Assembly: GCA_002127285.1 (NCBI GenBank)
Contig: NFUW01000002.1
Coordinates: 1 to 64,000, forward strand
DNA: 64,000 bases
Reading direction: 5' to 3'
Source: Chitinophagaceae bacterium IBVUCB1
GTDB lineage: Bacteria > Bacteroidota > Bacteroidia > Chitinophagales > Chitinophagaceae
The first letter of the stretch is position 1. Every line of letters starts with the position of its first letter. This document shows positions 26,999 to 35,260 of this stretch, in pieces. The position numbers and the translations under genes are program-made. A model generated the notes under the pieces. The model ran no database searches, was not told where the DNA came from, and worked only from the letters and a program-made list of their open reading frames with translations.

Positions 26999-27634
26999 TT
27001 ACCACTGAACGGTCATATAATCCGCATATCCCGTTGTGCCAGCCATTACTATATATCCTACCTTGCTGCCGTTCAGGTTTTGTGCCGCTATCTCAAACAG
27101 TTTTACACCATTTACATATCCTATCCAGTAACCGCCGTCCTGTTCAAATTCTATATTGTTCCATCCGTTTACAATCGCGCTGTTGTATTGCCAGTCCAGC
27201 AATGTCTTAACGCCTGTATTGGCATTGCCCTCTTTATACAGAGCAAAATAGCCCTGATCGTCCAGAAACAGGGAATAACCGTAGTCGTTGTTAGATACGC
27301 CAAATACCAAACCCATCGCGTAGTTGGACTGTATGCGCGTTTGTATCAGAAAGTTTCGGTTCACATTCAGCCCTGTGTTGATGGCTACCGTGTTAGTACC
27401 ATCGTTATCGGGGTTGTACACATATTTCAGTTGCCCGTTTGCCACTTTTACATACGCATCGTTGGAAGGGTCTGCAAACGACCAGTTGTATGCATCTGCA
27501 TCAAAGTTGTCGTCAAAAATGTTTTGATAACCTACAGGTGTAGTGGGGTTGGTATTGTAGTATTCATTTTTGACACAGGCAGAAAAAAGAACTGCCGTTG
27601 CCAGTATCAGTGTTATGTATTGTAAGCGTTTCAT
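26999..27634 (-). CDS. Lipoprotein with a lectin-like beta-sandwich domain
   Basis: The 211-aa protein starts MKRLQYITLILATAVLFSAC, a clear lipobox with Cys20. ATG at 27634 was chosen; the longer frame to 27805 crosses the divergent cupin start. The mature part (DDNFDADAYNWSFADPSND, IQTRIQSNYAMGLVFG, WNNIEFEQDGGYWIGYVNG) has the strand order of concanavalin-type/DUF1080-like domains that bind sugars. It is probably anchored in the outer membrane or facing the periplasm. Function is inferred from fold impression only. Confidence 0.75.
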   Translation of the reverse strand: MKRLQYITLILATAVLFSACVKNEYYNTNPTTPVGYQNIFDDNFDADAYNWSFADPSNDAYVKVANGQLKYVYNPDNDGTNTVAINTGLNVNRNFLIQTRIQSNYAMGLVFGVSNNDYGYSLFLDDQGYFALYKEGNANTGVKTLLDWQYNSAIVNGWNNIEFEQDGGYWIGYVNGVKLFEIAAQNLNGSKVGYIVMAGTTGYADYMTVQW

Positions 27635-27748
27635 ATCGTTGCGTTGATTACACTGTATAAGGCAACAAGTATGCCTGTTGTGTGCCAATACTTTCGGCCA
27701 TTTGGCATTTAACACGGTTATAACATACCTTAGCACAAACAATAAACG

Positions 27749-28258
27749 ATGCAAAACCCGCGCACAGCAAGCTACTGGAAAGAAAAACTGCAAATGATAA
27801 GCCATGTAGAAGGCGGCGCGTATAAAGAAACCTATCGTGCTGCTTTAACATTTCCTCAACAGGTATTGACGCCGGAACATCAGGGTGCGCGCAATGCATC
27901 TACGGCTATTTACTTTCTGCTGCAGTATGGAGAGTTCTCCGCTTTTCACCGTATCGCTTCAGACGAGATGTGGCATTACTACGATGGTACAAGCCTGTAT
28001 ATATACGAGATAAAGCCCGATGGCAGCCTGCATATTCATAAACTGGGGCTGGATGTGGAAGCAGGCGAACAACCACAAGTGCTGATACCCGCGGGCAGTT
28101 GGTTCGCATCGAGGGTAGAGGCGCAGGACGGGTATTGCCTGTGCGGCTGTACGGTATCACCGGGCTTCGACTTCACCGATTTTGAACTCGCAACAAAAAG
28201 CGTGTTGCAGCAACAGTATCCGCAACACGCCGATGTGATAGCAACACTTACCCGTTAG
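27749..28258 (+). CDS. Cupin protein, DUF985 family
   Basis: The 169-aa protein has the DUF985 (cupin_5) pattern: LQMISHVEGGAYKETYR, STAIYFLLQYGEFSAFHRIASDEMWHYYDG, then LIPAGSWFASRVE and GCTVSPGFDFTDFEL. These proteins have a double-stranded beta-helix with a possible metal or small-molecule pocket; no reaction is established. Its tail overlaps the convergent gene by 4 bp. Confidence 0.9.
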   Translation: MQNPRTASYWKEKLQMISHVEGGAYKETYRAALTFPQQVLTPEHQGARNASTAIYFLLQYGEFSAFHRIASDEMWHYYDGTSLYIYEIKPDGSLHIHKLGLDVEAGEQPQVLIPAGSWFASRVEAQDGYCLCGCTVSPGFDFTDFELATKSVLQQQYPQHADVIATLTR

Positions 28259-28800
28259 TCTTTGCTGCTGCCTTTAAACTGGTGGTGCGTTTCTCTGAAC
28301 AATACATTGAACGTAGTGAGCGAACCGTAGATAGCCGTAATGTATTGCTGCATATCTACTTTCTCTTCGTCTGTCAATACCTTGTGGGCATTTATTTTTT
28401 GTTCTATCAGGCGCAGCCTGTCGCGCACCATTACTATTTTATGAAAGAAGGTTTCGATAGGTACTTCTTTTTCCTGCAAGCCTGCCTCGCCCGGCTTTAG
28501 TATCAGTGTACCATTGTTCCAGCGGTTGCCCATTGGTACCAGTTGCATCTCGTGCAGGCGACGTTCCAGTATATTATCCAATGCCTGCTCTATATCCGTC
28601 AGTGTGATGCCGTTGCTGCTGCCATCGCTGCCCGCTTCAGTTGCCTGCAATACTTTCAGTTCATAATCTTTATTGATGCTTTTGGTGCCGTTTTGCGATT
28701 TGAACCATATCGTATAGGTTTCGCTGGCTGCATCTACTACCACGCCCTTGCCAAAATGCGGATGCTCTACCCGCGAGCCGATGCCTAAGTTTGTTTCCAT
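28255..28800 (-). CDS. Conserved Bacteroidota hypothetical with Tudor-like N-terminus
   Basis: The 181-aa cytosolic protein opens GIGSRVEHPHFGKGVVVD, a motif shared with the C-terminal Tudor-like domain of UvrD/PcrA helicases. In UvrD/PcrA that domain contacts RNA polymerase. A long helical part follows (IEQALDNILERRLHEMQLVP, VMVRDRLRLIEQKINAH). It could be a nucleic-acid or RNA-polymerase associated protein, but this rests on one short motif. It is convergent with the cupin gene. Confidence 0.7.
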   Translation of the reverse strand: METNLGIGSRVEHPHFGKGVVVDAASETYTIWFKSQNGTKSINKDYELKVLQATEAGSDGSSNGITLTDIEQALDNILERRLHEMQLVPMGNRWNNGTLILKPGEAGLQEKEVPIETFFHKIVMVRDRLRLIEQKINAHKVLTDEEKVDMQQYITAIYGSLTTFNVLFRETHHQFKGSSKD

Positions 28801-28929
28801 ACGCTAATATACTATAAAACACTACACGCATTGGCGGGCAATGCTTTGTTTAGCTATCGGTTAATGCCTTGTTAAGCACGTCGCATATTGTTGTTAAGCG
28901 TGTTTAATACTGGTGTTACCGGCTTATAA

Positions 28930-28953
28930 ACGACCCGTTAAACGGGTCGTTTT
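28930..28953 (+). terminator. Terminator-like hairpin in a divergent gap
   Basis: ACGACCCGTT pairs perfectly with AACGGGTCGT, followed by TTTTGTTT. The surrounding genes point away from each other, so neither needs a terminator here. It may end a short transcript from 28801-28930, or simply insulate the PID-CTERM promoter that starts 2 bp later. Confidence 0.6.
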
Positions 28954-28954
28954 G

Positions 28955-28987
28955 TTTGCAGTGTACCCTTGCTACGCAGCATATTTG
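28955..28987 (+). promoter_or_regulatory. Promoter of the PID-CTERM/exosortase unit
   Basis: TTTG at 28955-28958 and CATATTTG at 28980-28987 (one mismatch to TAnnTTTG) are separated by 21 bp, the normal Bacteroidota -33/-7 spacing. Transcription would start near 28993, giving a leader of about 45 nt. Confidence 0.6.
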
Positions 28988-29039
28988 TGTCGTCTGTAAG
29001 ACAAAAACCAATTCGTTTACCATTTTAAAAAAAGTAGAA

Positions 29040-29237
29040 ATGAAAAAACAAATCATGCTGACGGCAACGTTTGTATTGGTAGCAGTAGCGGCAATAGCAC
29101 AAACCCCTGCGGAATGTGTACCCGTAGATGGCGGGCTGAGCCTGCTGGTAGCGGCAGGTGTTGCGGGCTATAGCGCGAAGAAAGTTGCTGAAAAGAAAAA
29201 GCAAGCCAAGGATAATACGCAAACAAACGATAAGTAG
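29040..29237 (+). CDS. PID-CTERM-type sorting substrate, minimal 65-aa protein
   Basis: The product starts with a signal peptide (residues 1-20, cleavage after AIA). Residues 28-48 are a C-terminal sorting signal: PVDGG, then a hydrophobic helix (LSLLVAAGVAGY), then a Lys-rich tail (AKKVAEKKKQ). This tripartite P(I/V)DGG-helix-basic form is what I know as PID-CTERM in Bacteroidota. Only seven residues (QTPAECV) lie between the signal peptidase site and the motif, so the mature protein has almost no cargo. It precedes the exosortase gene by 7 bp, which identifies the likely processing enzyme. ATG at 29040 was chosen by the signal peptide. Confidence 0.82.
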   Translation: MKKQIMLTATFVLVAVAAIAQTPAECVPVDGGLSLLVAAGVAGYSAKKVAEKKKQAKDNTQTNDK

Positions 29238-29244
29238 TTTTCGT

Positions 29245-29769
29245 ATGGTCGCACAGACAGTCAGGTTATATCGTGAGCTGCCTATTGGTGTCAGGCAGTT
29301 TTTAATGAAATCTCTCCTCATGCTTTCGGGGTGGCTTGCGATATACCATTTGCTCTTGAAGCCGCTGCGCTTTCCTGACAGGCAGTTGACGCAACTGGTA
29401 ATAAACAGTACGGTGTACCTGCTGAATGCTTTTGGGCTGGATGCCACCAGCAAAGGGTTATGGGTGTACATCGGCAACAAATTCACAGTAGGTGTGGCAG
29501 ATCAGTGCAACGGGCTGGAGCTGATGGTATTGTTTGTTGGTTTTCTGCTGGCTATTCATGGCAGCATCAAATCAAAGCTATGGTACATCTTTGCAGGCAC
29601 GCTGCTTATCTACGTGCTGAATGTACTGCGCTGCGCGGGGCTGGCGTATATGAACCTGATAGATGCGCCGCTGACAGACTTCGCTCATCACTACGCTTTC
29701 AAGCTGGTGATATATGCCGTCATCTTCCTGATGTGGTATGTTTATAGTAAAAAACACAAGGCACAATAA
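29245..29769 (+). CDS. Exosortase/archaeosortase family transpeptidase
   Basis: The 174-aa membrane protein has about five helices and the three expected catalytic residues: Cys88 in VADQCNGLELMV, Arg129 in LNVLRCAGLAYM, and His148/His149 in FAHHYAFKLVIY. Exosortases cut C-terminal sorting signals on the outer face of the inner membrane and pass the protein to an acceptor. ATG at 29245 was chosen; the frame opening at 29158 runs through the substrate gene. The length is short, as in Bacteroidota single-domain exosortases. The stop lies 1 bp from the stop of the convergent ABC permease gene. Confidence 0.88.
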   Translation: MVAQTVRLYRELPIGVRQFLMKSLLMLSGWLAIYHLLLKPLRFPDRQLTQLVINSTVYLLNAFGLDATSKGLWVYIGNKFTVGVADQCNGLELMVLFVGFLLAIHGSIKSKLWYIFAGTLLIYVLNVLRCAGLAYMNLIDAPLTDFAHHYAFKLVIYAVIFLMWYVYSKKHKAQ

Positions 29770-29770
29770 T

Positions 29771-30976
29771 CTATTCATTGCCCCGCAGCGATGCGAATAT
29801 AGCTTTGCTCACAAAGCTTATCAGCACACCCGCGCTCAATAGCAAGGCAGCCCATACCCATATGCCGGGTGTGTTAGGTAATGTAAGCCCCATGGGCAAT
29901 AACTGCGCCGCGGCTATACCCTGTGCCGCAATGGCCACGATGGCTGCCATGCCCAGTGCCACACATATAAGCGGCACAAAACGCCTGAGCATAAACATGG
30001 CAAGGTAGCGGGGGCTGTAACCCATCAGTAATAACAGTGACAGGGATTGCCTTGCTTTTGCAATCGTCAGTTCTATAAACAGGATGAATACCAGCGTGCC
30101 CATACCCATCAGCAAGATGGCGAGTATACCCGTGCCCGATGCCACGGCCTCTATCACGCTGCGCATTTTGTTCCATCTCAGTTGTTCGCTATTCGTTGTA
30201 TAATTGTTCTTCTTCAAAAAATCGGAAAAGCGTTTGTCGCTCGGGTCTTTTACTTTCAATATCAGCCTTGATGGGGCAATGGGTGTAGTGGGTGCAAAGG
30301 TTTTGTTGCCGTATTCTATAAATGATTGCGGTACAAGTACGGAACTGATACGGTCGCTGAAGCCCACAACGCGCCCTGTATAATGCTCTGTATATATGCC
30401 TCGCCCGATGGTAAGGTCGAACGCGAGGGCTTGTATGGTAGATTGCGATAACTGCGGCAGGTTTTGGCTAAGGGCAAAGCCGTAGTTGTACAGGTTCAGA
30501 AAATCGGACGATAGGATGATGGGTATCTGCGTATTGCCTGGCTCCCATACCCAGCCAAACGGCGTATTGTCCATAAACCTGTCGGGCACGGCTTCCAGAA
30601 ACATATCTGTGGCAAAGCCATTGGCAATGCTGAGCGATGCATACACGGGAAACCTGTTGGATACCAGCATACCCACATCCTGCACCTGCGGTGCGGCACT
30701 TACAGCTTCTATTTCTCTGGGCGTATACAGCGATGCGTTTTTCTTACCCATCGTCTCGTTGGTTATCTGTTTGCCAATGGTGAGGAACGTGCTGCCGAGG
30801 CTATCATTACTGGCACTGCCATTCAGTATCAGGCTGAAGTTCCACCATATCATCACGGCTACCAGCAGCAGGGTAGTGCCTGCAAACAAGGCTACCAGCG
30901 ATAGCCAGAGCCTGTTGTTACTGCGGTGGCGTAGCAGCAGTTTACTTACCAGTTTCGATTGTTTCAGGGGTTTCAT
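29771..30976 (-). CDS. ABC transporter permease, FtsX/MacB type
   Basis: The 401-aa protein has one N-terminal helix (LWLSLVALFAGTTLLLVAVM), a periplasmic domain of about 220 residues and three C-terminal helices (ILAILLMGMGTLVFILFIEL, FVPLICVALGMAAIVAI, WAALLLSAGVLISFV). This is the MacB/LolC/FtsX topology, which usually moves lipoproteins, lipids or signals by mechanotransmission rather than solutes. The gene overlaps the ATPase gene by 4 bp, so the pair is one operon. The substrate is unknown. Confidence 0.88.
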   Translation of the reverse strand: MKPLKQSKLVSKLLLRHRSNNRLWLSLVALFAGTTLLLVAVMIWWNFSLILNGSASNDSLGSTFLTIGKQITNETMGKKNASLYTPREIEAVSAAPQVQDVGMLVSNRFPVYASLSIANGFATDMFLEAVPDRFMDNTPFGWVWEPGNTQIPIILSSDFLNLYNYGFALSQNLPQLSQSTIQALAFDLTIGRGIYTEHYTGRVVGFSDRISSVLVPQSFIEYGNKTFAPTTPIAPSRLILKVKDPSDKRFSDFLKKNNYTTNSEQLRWNKMRSVIEAVASGTGILAILLMGMGTLVFILFIELTIAKARQSLSLLLLMGYSPRYLAMFMLRRFVPLICVALGMAAIVAIAAQGIAAAQLLPMGLTLPNTPGIWVWAALLLSAGVLISFVSKAIFASLRGNE

Positions 30977-31617
30977 AACAGCAGCTTGCGGGTGTAGGTG
31001 AAGTAATTGTTGTCATCAAGGTCGGCAAGCAGTATGCCTGCTTTGTTCATCTCTGCTACCTCGCTTATGAGTAATATAGCACGCTGCCTGTTGGCATGGT
31101 CCAGATGGCTGAAGGGTTCGTCCATTATCAGCCATTCAAAAGGCTGCAACAGAGAACGTACTATGGCTACACGCTGCTGCTCGCCATACGATAGCTTGCC
31201 TGCTAGGCTGTCCATTTTATGCCTGATACCGAGGCGTTCCATCCATTTTTCGGCATCATGTTCGCTGACGGTATTGGTGAGCCTGCGTTTCACTTCCAGA
31301 TTTTCCCATGTAGTCAGTTCGGGAAACAGGCGCATATCCTGTAATATAACACTGACGGATGAGGCGCGTAACTGCGATAGCTGCTCGGGGTTTATTTCCT
31401 GCATTTTAAAAGCACTCCACCGTATGCTGCCCTCATAGTCTTTTCGCAGGCCGCAGAGGAAGTGTATGAGCGTGGTTTTGCCCGTGCCGGATGGTGCCTG
31501 AATGAATATCTTTTCGCCGCTGTTGAATTGCAGTTGCTGCCCCCATACCCGCGAGTGGTATTCGCTAATCTTATCCCGCATGGGGATGGGTACGATATGG
31601 TCTATGCTGAGGCGCAA
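30973..31617 (-). CDS. ABC transporter ATP-binding protein
   Basis: The 214-aa ATPase has Walker A APSGTGKTTLIH near residue 41, a Q-loop (ILQDMRLFPEL), the signature LSYGEQQRVAIVRSLL, Walker B WLIMDEPFSHLD and a final switch region. It is short and of the LolD/MacB class, matching its permease partner downstream. The frame opens at TTG (31617) with no better ATG before residue 13; TTG keeps the conserved LSIDHIVPIP segment. The start is therefore tentative. Confidence 0.92.
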   Translation of the reverse strand: MRLSIDHIVPIPMRDKISEYHSRVWGQQLQFNSGEKIFIQAPSGTGKTTLIHFLCGLRKDYEGSIRWSAFKMQEINPEQLSQLRASSVSVILQDMRLFPELTTWENLEVKRRLTNTVSEHDAEKWMERLGIRHKMDSLAGKLSYGEQQRVAIVRSLLQPFEWLIMDEPFSHLDHANRQRAILLISEVAEMNKAGILLADLDDNNYFTYTRKLLL

Positions 31618-31704
31618 GCGTATTGATTCAGGATGCTAATATAATAGTTCTGCAGAAACATTAGTTGTGCTGAGTGGAGTTGTCTGCTCTGGTCGCATTT
31701 ATAT

Positions 31705-31779
31705 GTGCTGTCAGGAGTTTCTCCTGACAGCTATAACACGAACCATCGCGAGCCTGTCAGGAGAAACTCCTGACGGCAC
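31705..31779 (-). repeat. Two-hairpin dispersed repeat, copy 2 (inverted)
   Basis: A 75-bp unit bounded by GTGC and GCAC. Hairpins CTGTCAGGAG-TTT-CTCCTGACAG (31708-31730) and CTGTCAGGAG-AAA-CTCCTGACGG (31754-31776) flank a 23-bp spacer whose reverse complement contains TCGCGATGGTTCGTGTT, matching copy 1 at 16149-16224. The gap 31618-31848 holds no gene. Confidence 0.82.
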
Positions 31780-31799
31780 ATGAAATAATCCACAACGCA

Positions 31800-31830
31800 A
31801 AAACACCCCGCAGACGCAGGGTGTTTTTTC
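31800..31830. terminator. Terminator of the T9SS protein gene at 31849
   Basis: AAAACACCC (31800-31808) pairs with GGGTGTTTT (31819-31827), with T-runs on both strands. It lies 19 bp beyond the minus-strand stop. Confidence 0.8.
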
Positions 31831-31848
31831 TATTTCTCTACAATGATG

Positions 31849-32595
31849 TCATGGTGCTGCGTCGAGTTTGTGATTAAGCATTAGAAGCCCGTTTTGTGTT
31901 ATGCTCAAAATATATGTGCCGCGTGGCAATGTTTCTATATTAATAGCATTATGCCCTGTGGCAGCATCGGCAACCAGCAGCTTACTGCCTGCCATATCGC
32001 AGATGTGTATGTTTGCTTTGCCTGAAAGGTTCGGTATGTCTATATTGATAGTTTTGCCCGCAGGGTTTGGGTAGATGCGCACATTGCTCATAGTGGCACA
32101 TGGTACACTTGTTGCCTGCATAGAATTGTATATGACATATACTATGGCACTATCTGCGGGGTTGTTCTCGTCGTAGAAAGTATAGGCTACCAAGTCTTTG
32201 GTGGGTGTGTGTGTAGTCGCCAAATACCTGTAGTGCCCAGAAAAGCTGCTATCTGTTTTGCCACCCTGCAGGTTGACAAAACCAGGTGCTGTATAGATAC
32301 TTGATGTGTAGCACATACCAGCAAAACAAATACTATGCTCTGCTGTGCTGCTGTATGTTAGTTCTCTTTTCCTCGCTTTTAGGACTATCTGATTGCTATT
32401 AATGTTATGGATAAAGAAATAGCTTGACATTTCAGTATAAGGCGGCTTTTGTCCTGGCTCAGGAATTACTATAACTGTATCTCCGTTTTTTGTAATGCCA
32501 TTTCTGTCTTTAATAAGAATGCCTTGTGCGTTGGCACTATTCAACATCAGGAAGCAGATGCAGAACGTAAATAACCAGTAGCTTTTCCTGTACAT
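31849..32595 (-). CDS. T9SS-exported protein, small
   Basis: The 248-aa protein has a signal peptide (MYRKSYWLFTFCICFLMLNSANAQ), a beta-rich region of about 145 residues without a recognised domain (two cysteines in CFAGMCYTS) and a type A sorting domain from NVRIYPNPAGKTINIDIP to the end. It lies 33 bp after the serine hydrolase gene on the same strand and may be co-transcribed. Function unknown; export by T9SS is well supported. Confidence 0.8.
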   Translation of the reverse strand: MYRKSYWLFTFCICFLMLNSANAQGILIKDRNGITKNGDTVIVIPEPGQKPPYTEMSSYFFIHNINSNQIVLKARKRELTYSSTAEHSICFAGMCYTSSIYTAPGFVNLQGGKTDSSFSGHYRYLATTHTPTKDLVAYTFYDENNPADSAIVYVIYNSMQATSVPCATMSNVRIYPNPAGKTINIDIPNLSGKANIHICDMAGSKLLVADAATGHNAINIETLPRGTYILSITQNGLLMLNHKLDAAP

Positions 32596-32628
32596 GGTAA
32601 TATATATTTAATGTATGAAGTTAGCGGT

Positions 32629-33996
32629 TTACTCTTTGATAAATTTCATAGTTATGTGCTCGTCATCTGTCGTCAGGCGCAGTACATAATTACCCTGTGG
32701 TAATTGTTCTGCATCTACCATGTTATTATTAACTGACTGTTGCAATATCTGCCTGCCAGTCATATCGTACACTGTTGCTATAGCAGCGCTTTTCAATCCT
32801 TTGATGTATAGCTTTTTGCCTACAGGGTTGGGGTAGATGCTGACGGCGGGTTTTGCCTCTGCGCCTGCAATGGCTGCTGTTGGCAGCTTTATCAGGTAAC
32901 GGTGCAATGGTGTCAGTATGCGGCTGAATAGCAAGCTGTTGTTGATGCTATCCTGATTGGAGAGCAGGGTGATGCAGATGCCGCTGAGTGAGTCGCGAAA
33001 GTTTTCGTTTATATAACCAAAGCAGGTTCCGCCGTGGCAATAACCTACTCGCCCGTTGATACTGGCATACCTGAATACGCCCAACCCGTAGCGATTGGCA
33101 CCGCCACCCATAGATACGGTTGTACGCAGTTCTTCGAGCGATGTGTTGTTGACGATGCGCCCGTTCATCAGGTCGTCCCAAAAACGAACATTATCCTCTG
33201 CGGTAGATACGATGCCGCCTGCCGCGCCTGCCATACTTTGGAAAGCGGTATTGTCGTAGTTATAATCTACCTGTATATCTTCCAGCTTCATACCGCCCGA
33301 TGCGTTTACCGACCACCCGTGTGGTATGTAACCCGTTGCGGGTTCTTGCGGAAATAATATGGTTTTGTTGTAGTTGCGTGGTGTCAGTATGCGGTTGCGC
33401 AGGGCGGTTTCATAAGGTACGTTCAGCACCTTGCTGATAATCATGCCTGCCAGTATATAGCCCGAATTGCTGTAGTCCCAGCCCATGCCGGGGGTAAAGG
33501 TAGGTGTAGCGATGTATTGCAATATGTCTTCGGGTTTCCATAATTTGGTATAATCGGCATTGAGGGCAGCAGAGAAAGCGGGGTTGTTTGTAAAGTTGTA
33601 GATGCCGCTGGTATGGTTCAGCATCTGGCGGATGGTTACTTTGCCGTTTACATTAGGTATGTTTTGCAGCCATGTGCCGATGCTGTCGTCAAGGTCCAGC
33701 TTGCCTTCTTCCTGCAATTGCAGCAGTATGGCTGCGGTGAATGTTTTGGTATTGCTGCCTATGGGCTGCCATGTATCGGGTGTAATCTTCACGGCATCGT
33801 GCGATACGCCGTAGCTGCCTTTCCACACACCCATGCCTGGTATCAGTACTGCCGCCGTTACGCCTTTTACTTTGTTTTTGGCGCAGGCACTATCCAGCAG
33901 GTATTGCAGGTGGTTGGCAAATGCGGGTGGTATCTGCGCATAGCTGCTTTGCAGGCTATACAGCAGTACGATGATTGCAAGTAGTAGTTTTCTCAT
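32629..33996 (-). CDS. Secreted beta-lactamase-fold serine hydrolase with T9SS tail
   Basis: The 455-aa protein has a signal peptide and a class C beta-lactamase/DD-peptidase-like domain at residues 25-370: the SxxK motif in IGSNTKTFTAA, the YxN motif in WDYSNSGYILAGM and an HGG triad (VGYCHGGTCFGY). A type A sorting domain begins SIYPNPVGKKLYIKG. Related proteins include D-aminopeptidases, esterases and beta-lactamases. The conserved active site suggests an active hydrolase, but the substrate cannot be told. Surface exposure via T9SS argues against a role in cytoplasmic wall recycling. Confidence 0.9.
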   Translation of the reverse strand: MRKLLLAIIVLLYSLQSSYAQIPPAFANHLQYLLDSACAKNKVKGVTAAVLIPGMGVWKGSYGVSHDAVKITPDTWQPIGSNTKTFTAAILLQLQEEGKLDLDDSIGTWLQNIPNVNGKVTIRQMLNHTSGIYNFTNNPAFSAALNADYTKLWKPEDILQYIATPTFTPGMGWDYSNSGYILAGMIISKVLNVPYETALRNRILTPRNYNKTILFPQEPATGYIPHGWSVNASGGMKLEDIQVDYNYDNTAFQSMAGAAGGIVSTAEDNVRFWDDLMNGRIVNNTSLEELRTTVSMGGGANRYGLGVFRYASINGRVGYCHGGTCFGYINENFRDSLSGICITLLSNQDSINNSLLFSRILTPLHRYLIKLPTAAIAGAEAKPAVSIYPNPVGKKLYIKGLKSAAIATVYDMTGRQILQQSVNNNMVDAEQLPQGNYVLRLTTDDEHITMKFIKE

Positions 33997-34170
33997 GTCG
34001 TGTTGATTTTATGCTGATACAAAACAATACTACCTGCTACGGCTATGCAAATTTATTAGACAAACCCGTTCGTTTTTTCGATGAAATGGGGGCGATGTAT
34101 TTTGTCGAAGCAATGGGGCTTTTTGTCTAAAACGCTATTGTGTTAGGTAGAATATTACTTACTTGCAGTC

Positions 34171-35250
34171 ATGAAATTGTCTGCCAAACTAATGAGTGTA
34201 CTAACCAACCGCATCGTGCGGAATGTGCTCTTCTGGCTGGCTATGATATACATTGTATGGAACAACGACCGCAGCAATAAGATATTTCCCGCATCGGTAT
34301 ATATTACGGGTATAGCCATTACTACATCGCTGCTGATGCTTTATACCTACATCAACAACCTGTGGCTGATGCCCGCCTATATGCGTGCCAAAAAATACTG
34401 GGCTTATACATGGCGCGCCGCATTGCTCACCTTATTCATTGCTACGGCATTTGTACTGGCTGTCAAGGCACTCATCATCCGCTACCCGCAGCTTAGCATA
34501 CACCACATCAGCATCTTTTCTACCGTTGTAGATACATCGCGCGTTTTGGAGCAGATACTGTACGAAATAAACGCTGCCTACTGGGGGCTTATCGTATGGC
34601 TGTTTTTAATGAGCACTGCATGGTATATGAACGATTATGCCCGCCAACGCCAACTGCTGGAAGCTACGCAACGCAAGCAGATGGAAACGGAACTGCATTT
34701 TCTGAAAAATCAGGTGAACCCACATTTTCTTTTCAATACGCTGAACAATCTGTATGGCCTATCGCTGAAGAAAGCAGATAACACACCCGAAGCTATTTTG
34801 CGCCTGTCGTCTATACTGCGCTATATGCTATACGAGATCAATAGCGAGCGTGTGCCTTTTGATAAAGAGAAAGAAGTGATGCGCGCGTATATAGAACTGG
34901 AACTGCTGCGACTGCCGCAGGGGCAGGATTTTAAATTCTGCGTAGAGGCAGATAAAGAATACTTAGTGCCGCCGCTGCTGTGGCTGCCCGTATTGGAAAA
35001 TATTTTTAAACACGCCACCCGTGTCATTACCGATGTTTATTTTATAGATTTTGCCGTAGTGGTGCAGGATGACGTGCTGAGCATACGCTCTCGCAATAAT
35101 TATAAAGAGGGTAGCCATGGCAACGGGCATGGTGGTATTGGCATTGCCAACCTGCGCAAGCGGCTGCAACTACTATACCCCGATAAGCACAGCATACACA
35201 CTGCACCAGAGGGCGATGCTTATGTAGTGGATATAAGCGTAGAACTATAA
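34171..35250 (+). CDS. LytS/YpdA-type sensor histidine kinase
   Basis: The 359-aa protein has four transmembrane helices in the first 155 residues, a coiled linker and the His_kinase (PF06580) domain with QVNPHFLFNTLNNLYGLSL; His185 is the phosphorylated residue. The ATPase part ends GGIGIANLRKRLQLLYP. It is 10 bp upstream of a LytTR response regulator, its obvious partner. Such pairs sense envelope or nutrient signals in Bacteroidota. There is no extracellular sensor domain. Confidence 0.93.
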   Translation: MKLSAKLMSVLTNRIVRNVLFWLAMIYIVWNNDRSNKIFPASVYITGIAITTSLLMLYTYINNLWLMPAYMRAKKYWAYTWRAALLTLFIATAFVLAVKALIIRYPQLSIHHISIFSTVVDTSRVLEQILYEINAAYWGLIVWLFLMSTAWYMNDYARQRQLLEATQRKQMETELHFLKNQVNPHFLFNTLNNLYGLSLKKADNTPEAILRLSSILRYMLYEINSERVPFDKEKEVMRAYIELELLRLPQGQDFKFCVEADKEYLVPPLLWLPVLENIFKHATRVITDVYFIDFAVVVQDDVLSIRSRNNYKEGSHGNGHGGIGIANLRKRLQLLYPDKHSIHTAPEGDAYVVDISVEL

Positions 35251-35260
35251 ACAATAACCC

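Noticed and set aside
27635-27805. 57-codon N-terminal extension of the lipoprotein at 26999
   Set aside because: It crosses the start of the divergent cupin gene and places the lipobox in the middle of the protein; ATG at 27634 gives a normal lipoprotein signal.
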